A stretch of DNA of 49,300 bases, taken from NCBI GenBank assembly GCA_019634245.1, contig JAHQVR010000076.1, positions 1 through 49,300 of the forward strand, read 5' to 3'. The notes beneath the pieces are model-generated. The model saw only the letters and a program-made list of their open reading frames with translations, searched no databases and was not told where the DNA came from. This DNA is from Gammaproteobacteria bacterium (GTDB taxonomy: Bacteria; Pseudomonadota; Gammaproteobacteria; Granulosicoccales; Granulosicoccaceae). The position numbers were made by a program, and so were the translations under genes. Shown here piece by piece: positions 29,776-38,650 of this stretch. How positions within the stretch are numbered: the first letter of the stretch is position 1; the number at the start of each line of letters is the position of its first letter.

Positions 29776-30231
29776 TTACTGCGACGATCGCTGAACGCGA
29801 ACTGGGAAGAAGCGAACACCAGCAAGATCCAGGGAAGGTGCACCGGGAAATCCTCGCTGGGCCGCGATCGAGTACCACCGAACGGCGTCGCTGGCCGCTG
29901 CGTTTGCGGCTACCGGTGCGAAGCTCAACAATTGGGCTTCTTTCGCATAGTCAACGCCTAGCGCGACCTGCGCGGCGCGTTCTCCTGCTTCTGCACTGGC
30001 TTCTAGTTCTTCGCGGGGTAATTGTTCTAAGGTTTCCTGCTCTTCGCGCACTTCCTCTTTTAGCTCTTCCGCCGATGTTGTCGATGGTTGCGGGCTGCCC
30101 GGGGCCGCCGTCTGGGGTTGATCCAGAGGGCCCGTCGCTGCTACCGGCTCCGCTGCTAAGGCAGCCGCACTCAAGAGCACGCCGAAGGTGAGTAAAAGGT
30201 GGGCAAACAATGGGTGTGGAGTGGGCAACAT
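29776..30231 (-). CDS. Exported protein with a single Sel1-like repeat, possibly truncated
   Basis: The 151-residue protein starts with a signal peptide (AAALAAEP, cleavage after ALA). A Pro/Gly/Gln-rich stretch and a charged helix (AEELKEEVREEQETLEQL) follow. Then comes a Sel1-like segment (GERAAQVALGVDYAKEA...AVRWYSIAAQRGFPGAPSLDLAGVRF). The second repeat stops short, and the end FFPVRVQRSSQ is atypical. It is richer in G+C and alanine than its neighbours. It could be a small periplasmic scaffold or a gene cut off at its 3' end. It is convergent with the amidase gene (four bases apart). Confidence 0.6.
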   Translation of the reverse strand: MLPTPHPLFAHLLLTFGVLLSAAALAAEPVAATGPLDQPQTAAPGSPQPSTTSAEELKEEVREEQETLEQLPREELEASAEAGERAAQVALGVDYAKEAQLLSFAPVAANAAASDAVRWYSIAAQRGFPGAPSLDLAGVRFFPVRVQRSSQ

Positions 30232-30398
30232 AAGAGCGTGAACGGGACAGTATCAAGGGACGACCGGAGGACAGTCTACCCGCATTTGTGGCCTTTTTTT
30301 ATCGTCTAAACACAAAGATATCCGCCCAACGCCAACTAACCCTCAAAATTTGTACAGAAATTGCATTTTGTCGGTGTGGTTCCTCGGACGTTGCGGGC

Positions 30399-32627
30399 AT
30401 GGCAGCAAACATGTTGAAGAAGACCTTAACTTGGATTATCAATTTCGCGATCGCTTCTGCGCTGGTGATTGTGGCGACAGCCTCGCCCGTCTCCGCACAA
30501 GAGACCACGGCCGGAACCGATGGAGATAACGGCACCGGTAGTGTGAGCGAGCCGGGAAAAATTCGCATCGATCTCCGCGGTGCTGGCCACGTGCAAAGTA
30601 TCAGTGGTTTGTCTGTGAATCCTGCGAGCTTTGATGTCGGGCTGCTGATCATGGGAGAGTCGGCCAGCAAACAGGTGACTCTGTCGCACACCGGTGGACC
30701 TGAGGCCGAGCCTATTATGATTAATGAAGCGACGTTAATTGGCGCTAATCCTGATGAATTTTCGACATCTTTCGGTGGTTTTACCACGCTTCAGCCGGGC
30801 GATACGGTCAATGTGGTCGTTACCTTAAATCCTACCTATCCAGGTAAGAAATCTGCCGCCTTGAGATTAACCATAGAAGGCGCAACCAATCCCTACTCGT
30901 TATTTGCCTCTGGCGAAGCCCGCTATCCACTCACCAGTGATCTAACGACGCCGTCTAACCCACTAAACCTGGGTCAAGTGGCTTTGGGTGGAACCATCGT
31001 CAAGCAACTCACTTTAGAGAATGAAGGTCAAGCTGGCGCACCGTACATCAACGTCAGTGACATCATATTAGGTGGAGACAATCCTGCTGCCTTTGATATG
31101 CAGTTTTCCCCGATGACGTTAGCGCCGGGTGAAACCAAACAGGTCAATATCGGATTTGGATCAAATGCGGAAGGAACTAAAACGGCCACGGTCGAAGTGG
31201 TTCATGATGGCAACAATCAAAACGTCGAGCTGATGCTCGAAGGGCAAGTGGTTAACCCCAATGGGGTTCCGACTAATTTCACCACTAAGACGTTAGCTGG
31301 AGTGACGTTAGATAAGCCCACGTCACTGCAGTTTGGGCCCGATGGCAAGTTATACGTCGCTGAAGGTGATGGGTTAATAAAAGTGTTGAACGTCACGCGG
31401 GCGGGTAATGGGAACTATTCCGGCAGTGTGGCTCAGACCATCAGTAGCGTAAAGAATGTCAAGAACCATGATGATGACGGAGATGTCAATAACTCCCTCA
31501 ATACACGGCTAATCACCGGATTATTGGTCACAGGTACAGCGGCTGCACCGGTGATCTGGGTGGCGTCCAGTGACCCCCGCCAAGGCGGTGGTGGTGGCAC
31601 ACCCAATGGGGGAGGTTCGCAGCAACCTAACGACAAGAATTTAGATACTAATTCAGGCATCTTGCACAAGCTCACCAAAAACGGTGGCGGATGGCTTAAG
31701 CAGGACGTCGTTCGCGGTCTGCCACGTTCTGAAGAGAATCATGTGCCTAATGGCTTGCTGATGAAAGACGGAAAAATTTTACTGGTCACCGGTGGGCATA
31801 CCAATGAGGGAGCGCCATCTTTTCGGTTCGTAAAAATACCGGAATACGCGTTGAGTGCTGCGGTACTGGAAATTGATGTCAACGCCATCGGTGGAGGCAC
31901 GTATGACCTGCCCACACTAGATGATGAAGACAGACCTGGTGTGAATGATGCCAACGATCCATTCGGTGGCAACGATGGCAAGAATCAGGCGAAACTGGTG
32001 GCCGGTGGTCCGGTGCAGATCTACTCAACTGGGTATAGAAACGCCTATGACATCGCCATGACGCCAAACGGGATGCTCTACACGGTGGATAACGGGTCTA
32101 ACTCCGATTGGGGTTCACCGCCGTCGGGGTGTTCGAATAATTACATTGCGTTTGGCGGATCGAACTTCCCGGATAATTTACATCTGGTGACCAAAGGTTC
32201 CTACGGCGGACACCCGAACCCAACGCGTGGCAGTAAAAACAATAAATTCAATGGTTCCAATCCGCAGTCTCCCATCGAGGTATCGGCGAACCCGGAGGAG
32301 TGCACCTTCAAAGCACCCGGTCAGGATGGCGCGCTGACCACCATAGGTGGATCAACCAATGGTTTAACGGCTTATCGAGCTAGCAATTTTTCCGGTGCGA
32401 TGTACGGTGATTTGGTCACCGCAGGTTTCGGTGGGAAGAAGATACTAAGAATCAACCTGTCGACGGACGGCACCACCGTACTGTCCAAAGATACTTTGGT
32501 GGCAAATTTGCCGGAGGCTCCATTGGATGTCTGGGCGCAAGGCGATGGTGAAGTTTTCCCTGGAACCATATGGTCGGTTACCTATTACGACGACATCGTC
32601 ACAATTCTGGAACCTTCTGATTATTAG
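30399..32627 (+). CDS. Secreted beta-propeller protein (glucose/sorbosone dehydrogenase-like) with Ig-like N-terminal domains
   Basis: I take ATG 30399; ATG 30411 is possible, and both give a signal peptide cleaved near VSA-QE. After it come two 'choice-of-anchor' Ig-like repeats (DVGLLIMGESASKQVTLSHTG and LNLGQVALGGTIVKQLTLEN), each ending in LxPGxTxxVxVxF-type strands. The rest (from about residue 285) is a beta-propeller of the soluble aldose/sorbosone dehydrogenase type: TSLQFGPDGKLYVAEGDGLIKVLN, HVPNGLLMKDGKILLVTGG, YSTGYRNAYDIAMTPNGMLYTVDNGSN. In that family the cofactor is PQQ; binding here is not proven. A multiheme lipoprotein cytochrome follows on the same strand. Confidence 0.78.
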   Translation: MAANMLKKTLTWIINFAIASALVIVATASPVSAQETTAGTDGDNGTGSVSEPGKIRIDLRGAGHVQSISGLSVNPASFDVGLLIMGESASKQVTLSHTGGPEAEPIMINEATLIGANPDEFSTSFGGFTTLQPGDTVNVVVTLNPTYPGKKSAALRLTIEGATNPYSLFASGEARYPLTSDLTTPSNPLNLGQVALGGTIVKQLTLENEGQAGAPYINVSDIILGGDNPAAFDMQFSPMTLAPGETKQVNIGFGSNAEGTKTATVEVVHDGNNQNVELMLEGQVVNPNGVPTNFTTKTLAGVTLDKPTSLQFGPDGKLYVAEGDGLIKVLNVTRAGNGNYSGSVAQTISSVKNVKNHDDDGDVNNSLNTRLITGLLVTGTAAAPVIWVASSDPRQGGGGGTPNGGGSQQPNDKNLDTNSGILHKLTKNGGGWLKQDVVRGLPRSEENHVPNGLLMKDGKILLVTGGHTNEGAPSFRFVKIPEYALSAAVLEIDVNAIGGGTYDLPTLDDEDRPGVNDANDPFGGNDGKNQAKLVAGGPVQIYSTGYRNAYDIAMTPNGMLYTVDNGSNSDWGSPPSGCSNNYIAFGGSNFPDNLHLVTKGSYGGHPNPTRGSKNNKFNGSNPQSPIEVSANPEECTFKAPGQDGALTTIGGSTNGLTAYRASNFSGAMYGDLVTAGFGGKKILRINLSTDGTTVLSKDTLVANLPEAPLDVWAQGDGEVFPGTIWSVTYYDDIVTILEPSDY

Positions 32628-32711
32628 CCGTGTGGCGTGATGTAGGTAGTGACGAACTGCACAGTGAAAATTTAACCTGTTTTCGTAAAAGCCGCTACTA
32701 AGGAAGAGAGA

Positions 32712-34541
32712 GTGGGGGTTGTTCCATCCATTGTGACCCTGCCCAACGAGGATTCGACTGTGCTGTTAACAACAAGCCGATTAAATCAGACTTTGCGAAC
32801 GTTTCTGATGCTGGGGGCAGTGTTATCTGTGGCGGCTTGTTCATCAGAAGACAGTGGCGGCACGTCGTTTGTAGTGCCGGCTAAGGCGCGGGGGCTTTTA
32901 CCCGACCTTGCACTAGCTGATACCAATTTTGAAGGCGATCATTTCTCCGGTAGTTCTGCTTGTGGTACTTGCCATACCGATAGTGCTCCGATTGAAGCGG
33001 CCACGATGATTGTCGTTGAGGCGGAAGTACCTCGCAACGTGTCCATTGGCACTGCCTGGGAAAGTAGCATTATGGCGCAGGGAGCACGAGACCCGTACTG
33101 GCACGCGATCGTAGCAACAGAGCTTCATTTGTACCCCAACCTGTCGGATGAGATCAATGACAAATGTACGCGCTGTCATGCTCCGATGGCCAATGAATTG
33201 GCGAAGAAGACAGGCCAACCCATTCAGTTGTTTGATGCACTTGATGCCAGTGGCGCGGTAGTCGCTGAAGGATACTACGATGCAGATAATACAAACGATT
33301 TATTTAATCATGCGATGGATGGCATTAGTTGTACCGCATGTCACCAGATCGAAGACGTAGGCTTTGGGGACAAATCGAGTATGTCCGGTGGTTTCACCAT
33401 AGCAACCTATTCTGAAGAAAACCGCAGCGATCGACCTGCCTATGGGCAGTATGCAGATCCGGATGCTGCGTACATGATTCAACAGTCGGGATTCTCACCA
33501 CAGTATTCGCTGCACATAAGCACCTCTGAGATGTGTGCAACCTGCCATAACTTGGATGTTGACGTTGTGGATACCGAAGGCAATTTAGTGGGAACCCACT
33601 TCGCTGAACAAACCATGTATACAGAGTGGAAGGAGAGTGCATTTAATAATGGCTCACCGGATGATACTTGTCAGGGTTGTCATATGCCGACGCTGAGCCA
33701 GGCCGTGCCCATTGCTAACCTGGGTAGCTCTGTGTCGCGAGACGACTTCGCCGAGCATACCTTTTTAGGGGCCAATACCATCATGCAGACCATGATGGAC
33801 AACTATTCTGAAGAGCTTGGTATTGATCCAAATATTGATTTTCAATCGTCGATAATTCGCAATCGCGAATTTCTGAAGTCGAGCGCTACGTTGGAGCTAT
33901 TAGCCCAGCAAAAAACCGGCAATGGAGTTAGCTTTGATTTGAAGGTAACCAATCATGCTGGTCATAAGCTTCCTAGTGGTTATCATTCTCGACGCGCCTA
34001 CATACATCTCGTTATCACAGATGCTGCGGGTTTGGTGGTGTTTGAAAGTGGTTCGATGAATGCCAATGGCAGTATAAACGGAGTGGATGAAGATGCTGAT
34101 CCCTCCAGTTGGGAACCCCACTACGATGTTATAACCAACGCTAATCAAGTACAGGTCTATCAAGGGGTTACGGGTAATTCGGATGGAGTACGTACTCACT
34201 CTCTATTGAATAGCTTCAACTTTCTAAAAGACAACCGAATTACACCGATGGGCTTTGACAAAAACGCAGTCAATGTAGACGTTGCAGTGACCGGTGGTGC
34301 CAGCACCGATCCGGACTTTAACCAAGGTTCAGATACGGTCACCTACCAATTGTCGTTGCCACAGTCAGGCTCGTATACCGTGCAGGCTGAACTGCGTTAT
34401 CAACCCTTCTCCTACGGGCATTTGGCACATGTTTTTTCCTACGGCGAAGAGATTGACCAGGTGGATATGTTCCGTACGATTTACGACAATACCGAATTGC
34501 GCGATGAAGTCATTGCCACCGTTGTCGGTACGGTTCAGTAA
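32712..34541 (+). CDS. Five-heme c-type cytochrome lipoprotein
   Basis: The GTG start at 32712 has a strong AAGGA eight bases upstream. A rather long N-terminus precedes a lipobox ending in C43 (LSVAAC). The 609-residue protein carries five CxxCH heme sites: 84-88 (CGTCH), 152-156 (CTRCH), 207-211 (CTACH), 275-279 (CATCH) and 320-324 (CQGCH). The C-terminal half has no hemes and includes LKVTNHAGHKLPSGYHSRRAYIHLVI, a beta-sandwich reminiscent of the C-terminal parts of some large multiheme proteins. It is anchored to a membrane and faces the periplasm or the outside. The partner and electron direction are unknown. It lies 84 bases after the propeller gene. Confidence 0.88.
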   Translation: MGVVPSIVTLPNEDSTVLLTTSRLNQTLRTFLMLGAVLSVAACSSEDSGGTSFVVPAKARGLLPDLALADTNFEGDHFSGSSACGTCHTDSAPIEAATMIVVEAEVPRNVSIGTAWESSIMAQGARDPYWHAIVATELHLYPNLSDEINDKCTRCHAPMANELAKKTGQPIQLFDALDASGAVVAEGYYDADNTNDLFNHAMDGISCTACHQIEDVGFGDKSSMSGGFTIATYSEENRSDRPAYGQYADPDAAYMIQQSGFSPQYSLHISTSEMCATCHNLDVDVVDTEGNLVGTHFAEQTMYTEWKESAFNNGSPDDTCQGCHMPTLSQAVPIANLGSSVSRDDFAEHTFLGANTIMQTMMDNYSEELGIDPNIDFQSSIIRNREFLKSSATLELLAQQKTGNGVSFDLKVTNHAGHKLPSGYHSRRAYIHLVITDAAGLVVFESGSMNANGSINGVDEDADPSSWEPHYDVITNANQVQVYQGVTGNSDGVRTHSLLNSFNFLKDNRITPMGFDKNAVNVDVAVTGGASTDPDFNQGSDTVTYQLSLPQSGSYTVQAELRYQPFSYGHLAHVFSYGEEIDQVDMFRTIYDNTELRDEVIATVVGTVQ

Positions 34542-34825
34542 CCCCTATTTGCGGTAATTTTATCGCCTCAGCGAGCCTATGCTGCGGGTGCGCTTAGGAC
34601 CGAAACAGTCCCGAAAAGTCGAAACCATGCGCTTTTGACCGAACTTTGGTGACAATTCTCAGTCACTCTGTAGGTAGCCAAAGTACCGGATTAAACTGTA
34701 AATCCTCTCTACTGCTGCTCATCTGGATGCTAAAGACCGGACATAGTTAGCTATACTTCGGCCATACTTACCATTTGTCGGTTTTTCAACCCATCCTAAT
34801 GGCGTGGGACCAGGAGCGTACGTCC
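34542..34825. other. 284-base intergenic region before the polysaccharide export gene
   Basis: No ORF with a usable start is credible here. It holds a nested inverted repeat: ACTTTGG (34643-34649) with CCAAAGT (34678-34684) enclosing TGAC (34650-34653) with GTCA (34662-34665). A TATACT at 34752-34757 may be a -10 box, but its -35 is poor. Confidence 0.45.
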
Positions 34826-35419
34826 ATGTTGTCAGTGTCTTATCTTCGTCAAAAATCCTCGCGATGCCTGGCTGCGCTATCGTTTTTTGTCGCACTTCTG
34901 ACAACGGCGGCGGCTGGTGCGCAGAGTGTCAATAGCTTGGAATACCGAATCGGCCCTGAGGATGTTCTGCATATCTCGGTTTGGAAAGAAAAAGATCTGG
35001 ACCGGGAGGTATTGGTTCGGCCTGATGGCGGAGTTTCCTTCCCTTTAGTGGGTGATCTCCAAGTATCGGGAAGAACGCCTGTGGAAGTTCAGGATGAAAT
35101 CCGCGCGCGCTTGCAGCGGTTCGTTCCTGACGCAGAGGTGACAGTTTCTGTGGACAAAGTGTCGGGTTACACTGTCTTTGTACTCGGCGAAGTCAACAAA
35201 CCAGGTCAGTTCACGCTCGGCAGGTATGTTGATGTCGTTCAAGCTCTGACGTTGGCTGGTGGCACCACCCCTTACGCCTCTGAACGTAGTATCCAGGTTT
35301 TAAGGCGACAAGACGGGCAAGAGCGAACCTACAGTTTCGACTTTCGCGATATCAAGCGTGGTCGAAATTTGGAACAAAACATCATTCTACAAAGCGGTGA
35401 TGTGGTCGTCGTACCGTAA
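34826..35419 (+). CDS. Polysaccharide export protein (Wza/OPX family, poly_export and SLBB domains)
   Basis: ATG 34826 (GGAG upstream at 34812-34815) gives a signal peptide ending AAAGAQS. The 197-residue protein has the poly_export domain (YRIGPEDVLHISVWKEKDLDREVLVRPDG...) and one SLBB domain (YTVFVLGEVNKPGQFTLGRYVDVVQALTLAGGTTPYAS). These form the periplasmic part of outer-membrane export rings for capsule or exopolysaccharide. It lacks a lipobox Cys and has no long C-terminal helix, so it is a short, non-Wza-type OPX protein. Such proteins usually rely on a separate outer-membrane barrel, and one is encoded next. Confidence 0.92.
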   Translation: MLSVSYLRQKSSRCLAALSFFVALLTTAAAGAQSVNSLEYRIGPEDVLHISVWKEKDLDREVLVRPDGGVSFPLVGDLQVSGRTPVEVQDEIRARLQRFVPDAEVTVSVDKVSGYTVFVLGEVNKPGQFTLGRYVDVVQALTLAGGTTPYASERSIQVLRRQDGQERTYSFDFRDIKRGRNLEQNIILQSGDVVVVP

Positions 35420-35451
35420 GCGGCCTGAACGCATACTGTGGGGTTTCGTTG

Positions 35452-36900
35452 ATGGCTTTGATCGGTTCCGTACGTCATCTATGTCTAGCTGTGGCTGCCT
35501 TCGGTATTATTTCGAACGCAAATGCCGATGTCTGGGTGTTCGAGCCGTCAGTGGCTCTTGATCAACGATTTGATGATAACTACCGTTTAGAACCCGGGCA
35601 ATCGAACGGAGTAAATGCCACGCGCGTGGTTGGCTCGCTGGGGTTAAATCGTGAATCCGAAGCTGCGTCCATCAGAGGGTTGTTGCGTATCGATGGGTTA
35701 CTCGCTCAGGGTGATGTGGCTAGCGAAGAGTTGTCTTCGAATCAAATACTCTTTATTGAATCGATTTGGAAACGGCCTCGCAGTGAATTTGGTTTGGGGT
35801 TTAATCTGAAGCGGGACACACCCAGTCGGGATATTTCTTCAGACATTACCGACATTAGTTCCACCGCCGCGGATACCGGTGCGAGTACGACACAAGATAA
35901 TAATGTGGGTCGTACTCGAATTATCGTAAGCCCCAGGTTCAGTTATAACCTGAGTCGGCGCTCCAGCATTGAAACCGGAATTACCTACACAGATGTAACG
36001 CACGAGCTGACGAGTCCTGCTGACGCGATTCGAGACCAATGGCTACTGTTACCTGAGAATCAAGGCCAGGAGGTACCCGGTGACTTATCCATTGATGATT
36101 TAGATACCCCTTTTACTATCGATGATGAGCTTGATGATTTCTCGGAAGTAGCGTTAACGTTGAAGTATAAATACGATCTTACACCTCTAGTTCAGGTATC
36201 TGCGCTGATTGGATACAGTCAGTATGAAGCGTTAACCGAACCAGATAATTCGCTTGTTATCCCATTTGAAGACAAAGAGATCGATGCCGATGAGCCTTTG
36301 ATACTGCGAGACCCGAAGCGTAAGTCATTATCCAATACTAAAACGTTTCGTTTGGGATACGATCGTCTGCTGTCCCCAACGTTGAACTTAGGTTTACAGT
36401 TGGGTATCTATCAAACCGAGACTGACGACTCGGATCTTTTTCGCGCCGGTAACGATGACCCCCTGGTACAGCTCCCGATAGAAACCACTGATGGTTGGTT
36501 GGCTAACATCACTGTTCGAAAAGATGCGGGCGTCAACCAATATAGTGCTAGGTTGGGTGTTGATGTATTTCCCAGCGATGTTGGGCGACAGGTGGAATCC
36601 TTCGAGGCGGTCGGTGACTTCGAGCGCACTTTGCGGCCACTATTAGATTTTTCATTCCGTGTCCGTGCTTACGAACCTGATGTGCTTAATTCGACCAATG
36701 ACGATGAATTTGCTCGTCGATTCTTGAGCTTTGAGCCTAAATTGATCTGGCGTTATTCTCGAGCCTGGACAGCGGCTGCGTCCTTTCGCTATCGACGTCA
36801 AAAATCTCAGGTTGACTTAGAGTCGGGTGAGAGCAATGCGGTACTGTTTTCCATTAAATATACGCCCCCTTCTGAAATTCGAGATTTAGCAGGCGGTTAG
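35452..36900 (+). CDS. Outer-membrane beta-barrel protein of the polysaccharide locus
   Basis: The start is ATG 35452 (the TTG just before it is the alternative). After a signal peptide ending NANA-DVW, the 482-residue protein shows alternating beta strands of the outer-membrane type: VFEPSVALDQRFDDNYRLEPG, LSRRSSIETGITYTDVTHEL, TFRLGYDRLLSPTLNLGLQLG. It also has an acidic loop with many Asp/Glu (residues about 205-225). The layout recalls barrels found after OPX proteins in exopolysaccharide loci. I infer that it supplies the outer-membrane channel. No glycosyltransferase or chain-length regulator lies beside it. Confidence 0.8.
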   Translation: MALIGSVRHLCLAVAAFGIISNANADVWVFEPSVALDQRFDDNYRLEPGQSNGVNATRVVGSLGLNRESEAASIRGLLRIDGLLAQGDVASEELSSNQILFIESIWKRPRSEFGLGFNLKRDTPSRDISSDITDISSTAADTGASTTQDNNVGRTRIIVSPRFSYNLSRRSSIETGITYTDVTHELTSPADAIRDQWLLLPENQGQEVPGDLSIDDLDTPFTIDDELDDFSEVALTLKYKYDLTPLVQVSALIGYSQYEALTEPDNSLVIPFEDKEIDADEPLILRDPKRKSLSNTKTFRLGYDRLLSPTLNLGLQLGIYQTETDDSDLFRAGNDDPLVQLPIETTDGWLANITVRKDAGVNQYSARLGVDVFPSDVGRQVESFEAVGDFERTLRPLLDFSFRVRAYEPDVLNSTNDDEFARRFLSFEPKLIWRYSRAWTAAASFRYRRQKSQVDLESGESNAVLFSIKYTPPSEIRDLAGG

Positions 36901-36908
36901 TTTAGATC

Positions 36909-37703
36909 ATGAGGCAAGCAGTCATATTAGCCGGTGGCCTAGGAACACGTCTGGCTGAAGAGACCTCTCTTAGGCCTAAGCCGATGGTTGAAATCGGTGG
37001 ACGTCCGATTCTATGGCACATCATGAAGGTGTATTCGGCGCACGGTATCAATGATTTCATCATTTGTTGTGGGTACAAAGGTGAAATCATCAAAGAATTC
37101 TTTGCCAACTATCTTTTAAAAACGGCCGATGTAACCATCGATTTACACACTAACGAAATGGAGTTACACCGATCGCATACTGAAGATTGGCGCGTAACAC
37201 TCATTGACACCGGCGAAGACAGTGGCACAGGTGGACGCTTGAGGCGGGTGAAACGATTTTTAAATGGTGAGACTTTTTGCTTCACCTACGGCGATGGTGT
37301 GACGGATCTGGATATTCCGGCGGTCATTCAATTTCATCAGAAACAAAAAACACTGGCCACGTTAACAGCTGTTCAGCCACCGGGGCGTTTTGGTGCTTTT
37401 AAACTGGCCGAAGATTCTGGGAAAATTTCGAGTTTCAGAGAAAAGCCGCAAGGTGATGGTGCCTGGATCAACGGTGGTTTTTTTGTTCTGGAACCCGGTG
37501 TTCTGGATTACATCGATGACGATTCGGTGTTCTGGGAAAAAGAGCCGTTGGAAAAACTGGCTGAAGATGGGCAGCTCTCCGCCTACCAGCATAGAGGCTT
37601 TTGGCACGCGATGGATACACTCAGAGATAAGCAGGTGCTGGAGACCCTATGGAACGAGGACAAAGCGCCCTGGAAAATTTGGCAAGATTCTCGCGAATAC
37701 TAG
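36909..37703 (+). CDS. rfbF: Glucose-1-phosphate cytidylyltransferase
   Basis: The 264-residue protein opens with the nucleotidyltransferase signature MRQAVILAGGLGTRLAEETS, with the RPKPMVEIGGRPILWHIMK block. It continues GVTDLDIPAVIQFH and RFGAFKLAEDSGKISSF, matching RfbF. It makes CDP-glucose from glucose 1-phosphate and CTP for deoxyhexose synthesis. It starts nine bases after the barrel gene. The usual next enzyme, CDP-glucose 4,6-dehydratase (RfbG), is missing; an RfbC-type epimerase follows directly. Confidence 0.95.
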   Translation: MRQAVILAGGLGTRLAEETSLRPKPMVEIGGRPILWHIMKVYSAHGINDFIICCGYKGEIIKEFFANYLLKTADVTIDLHTNEMELHRSHTEDWRVTLIDTGEDSGTGGRLRRVKRFLNGETFCFTYGDGVTDLDIPAVIQFHQKQKTLATLTAVQPPGRFGAFKLAEDSGKISSFREKPQGDGAWINGGFFVLEPGVLDYIDDDSVFWEKEPLEKLAEDGQLSAYQHRGFWHAMDTLRDKQVLETLWNEDKAPWKIWQDSREY

Positions 37704-37707
37704 CCAT

Positions 37708-38244
37708 ATGCTTTTCACGGAAACACCTTTGGCGGGTTCTTTCTTGATCGCACCTGAGCGTCACGGCGACAATCGGGGTTTTTTTGCCCGCACTTTCTGT
37801 GAGATGGAATTTGCAGAGCGCGGGTTGGTAGTAGATTGGAAACAAGCCAACGCGGCCTATTCGGCTGCGGTCGGAGTTACGCGCGGAATGCACTACCAGC
37901 GCGATCCGTATGGCGAAACCAAGCTGGTCCGTTGTACCCGTGGCCGAGTATACGATGTCATCGTGGATATGCGGCCAGGTTCGGCCACGCTGCACCAGTG
38001 GTACGGCGCGGAATTAAGTCACTCCAATGGTGTTCAGTTGTATGTTCCCGCGGGATTTGCACACGGCTACCAAGTGATTGAAGCGGACAGTGAAGTGGCT
38101 TATATGGTGTCTGCGTTTTACACACCCGAGGCAGAATGTGGCATTCGCTGGGACGATCCTGCTGTCGGTATCGACTGGCCTATTCGTGCTGAGGTAGCAG
38201 TGTCAGATAAAGATCGGCAATGGCCACTTCTGCAAGGGCGCTAG
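37708..38244 (+). CDS. rfbC: dTDP-4-dehydrorhamnose 3,5-epimerase family protein (RmlC/RfbC type)
   Basis: The true start is ATG 37708; the frame extends upstream into rfbF but that part is a shadow. The 178-residue cupin has the RmlC active-site features: the catalytic histidine in TRGMHYQ, the lysine in ETKLVRCTRGRVYDVIVDMRPGS, and the later FAHGYQ and VAYMVSAFYTPEAECGIRWDDP block. It epimerises 4-keto-6-deoxyhexose nucleotides. Next to rfbF it more likely acts on a CDP-sugar than on dTDP-rhamnose, so 'rfbC' is by family only. Convergent with the next gene. Confidence 0.9.
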   Translation: MLFTETPLAGSFLIAPERHGDNRGFFARTFCEMEFAERGLVVDWKQANAAYSAAVGVTRGMHYQRDPYGETKLVRCTRGRVYDVIVDMRPGSATLHQWYGAELSHSNGVQLYVPAGFAHGYQVIEADSEVAYMVSAFYTPEAECGIRWDDPAVGIDWPIRAEVAVSDKDRQWPLLQGR

Positions 38245-38245
38245 G

Positions 38246-38578
38246 TTAGGTGAGCGACTTTTGCAGTAGGTAGTAGAAGGCCGCTCGGTTTTTCATTCGG
38301 CTATCGGCCATTTTTTTCGCTACGGCGTTTACCGCTTCAGCGCCTCTTTCCGGATCGGAAATTTTAAGTTTCTTAACCACAAAGTTTTTCCGCACCGTTT
38401 CTAATTCGGAAGGGTCGGACCCAGCTACAGCTAATGCATCTTTGTTGTCTATAACCAGCTTAAGATTGTCGACCAGCTTGCTAAGCAATGCGTCGTCGAT
38501 GTTTGACTCGCCCGCTTTTTCAAGCTGGGCGAGGGCATCAGCTTTGTATTTGGCCAGTTTTGCTGCTCTGTCGCTCAT
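38246..38578 (-). CDS. DUF2853-like small protein
   Basis: The 110-residue acidic, helical protein has the pattern DPSELETVRKNFVVKKLKISDPE that characterises DUF2853 proteins. It is otherwise cytoplasmic and without cysteines. AAGGG lies upstream of the ATG at a slightly long spacing. The function of the family is unknown. It is the last of a minus-strand trio (TfpX-like gene, DUF2853) and is separated from rfbC by one base, convergently. Confidence 0.7.
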   Translation of the reverse strand: MSDRAAKLAKYKADALAQLEKAGESNIDDALLSKLVDNLKLVIDNKDALAVAGSDPSELETVRKNFVVKKLKISDPERGAEAVNAVAKKMADSRMKNRAAFYYLLQKSLT

Positions 38579-38650
38579 TGATACTGAAATCCCTTAAAGT
38601 GAATCAGATAAACCACCGATGGTAAAAGAAAACTCGATAACTTGTAAAGC

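Noticed and set aside
37390..37707. 5' extension of the RfbC-like frame into rfbF
   Set aside because: The extension overlaps the RfbF coding region out of frame and has no homology. ATG 37708 gives the proper cupin start.
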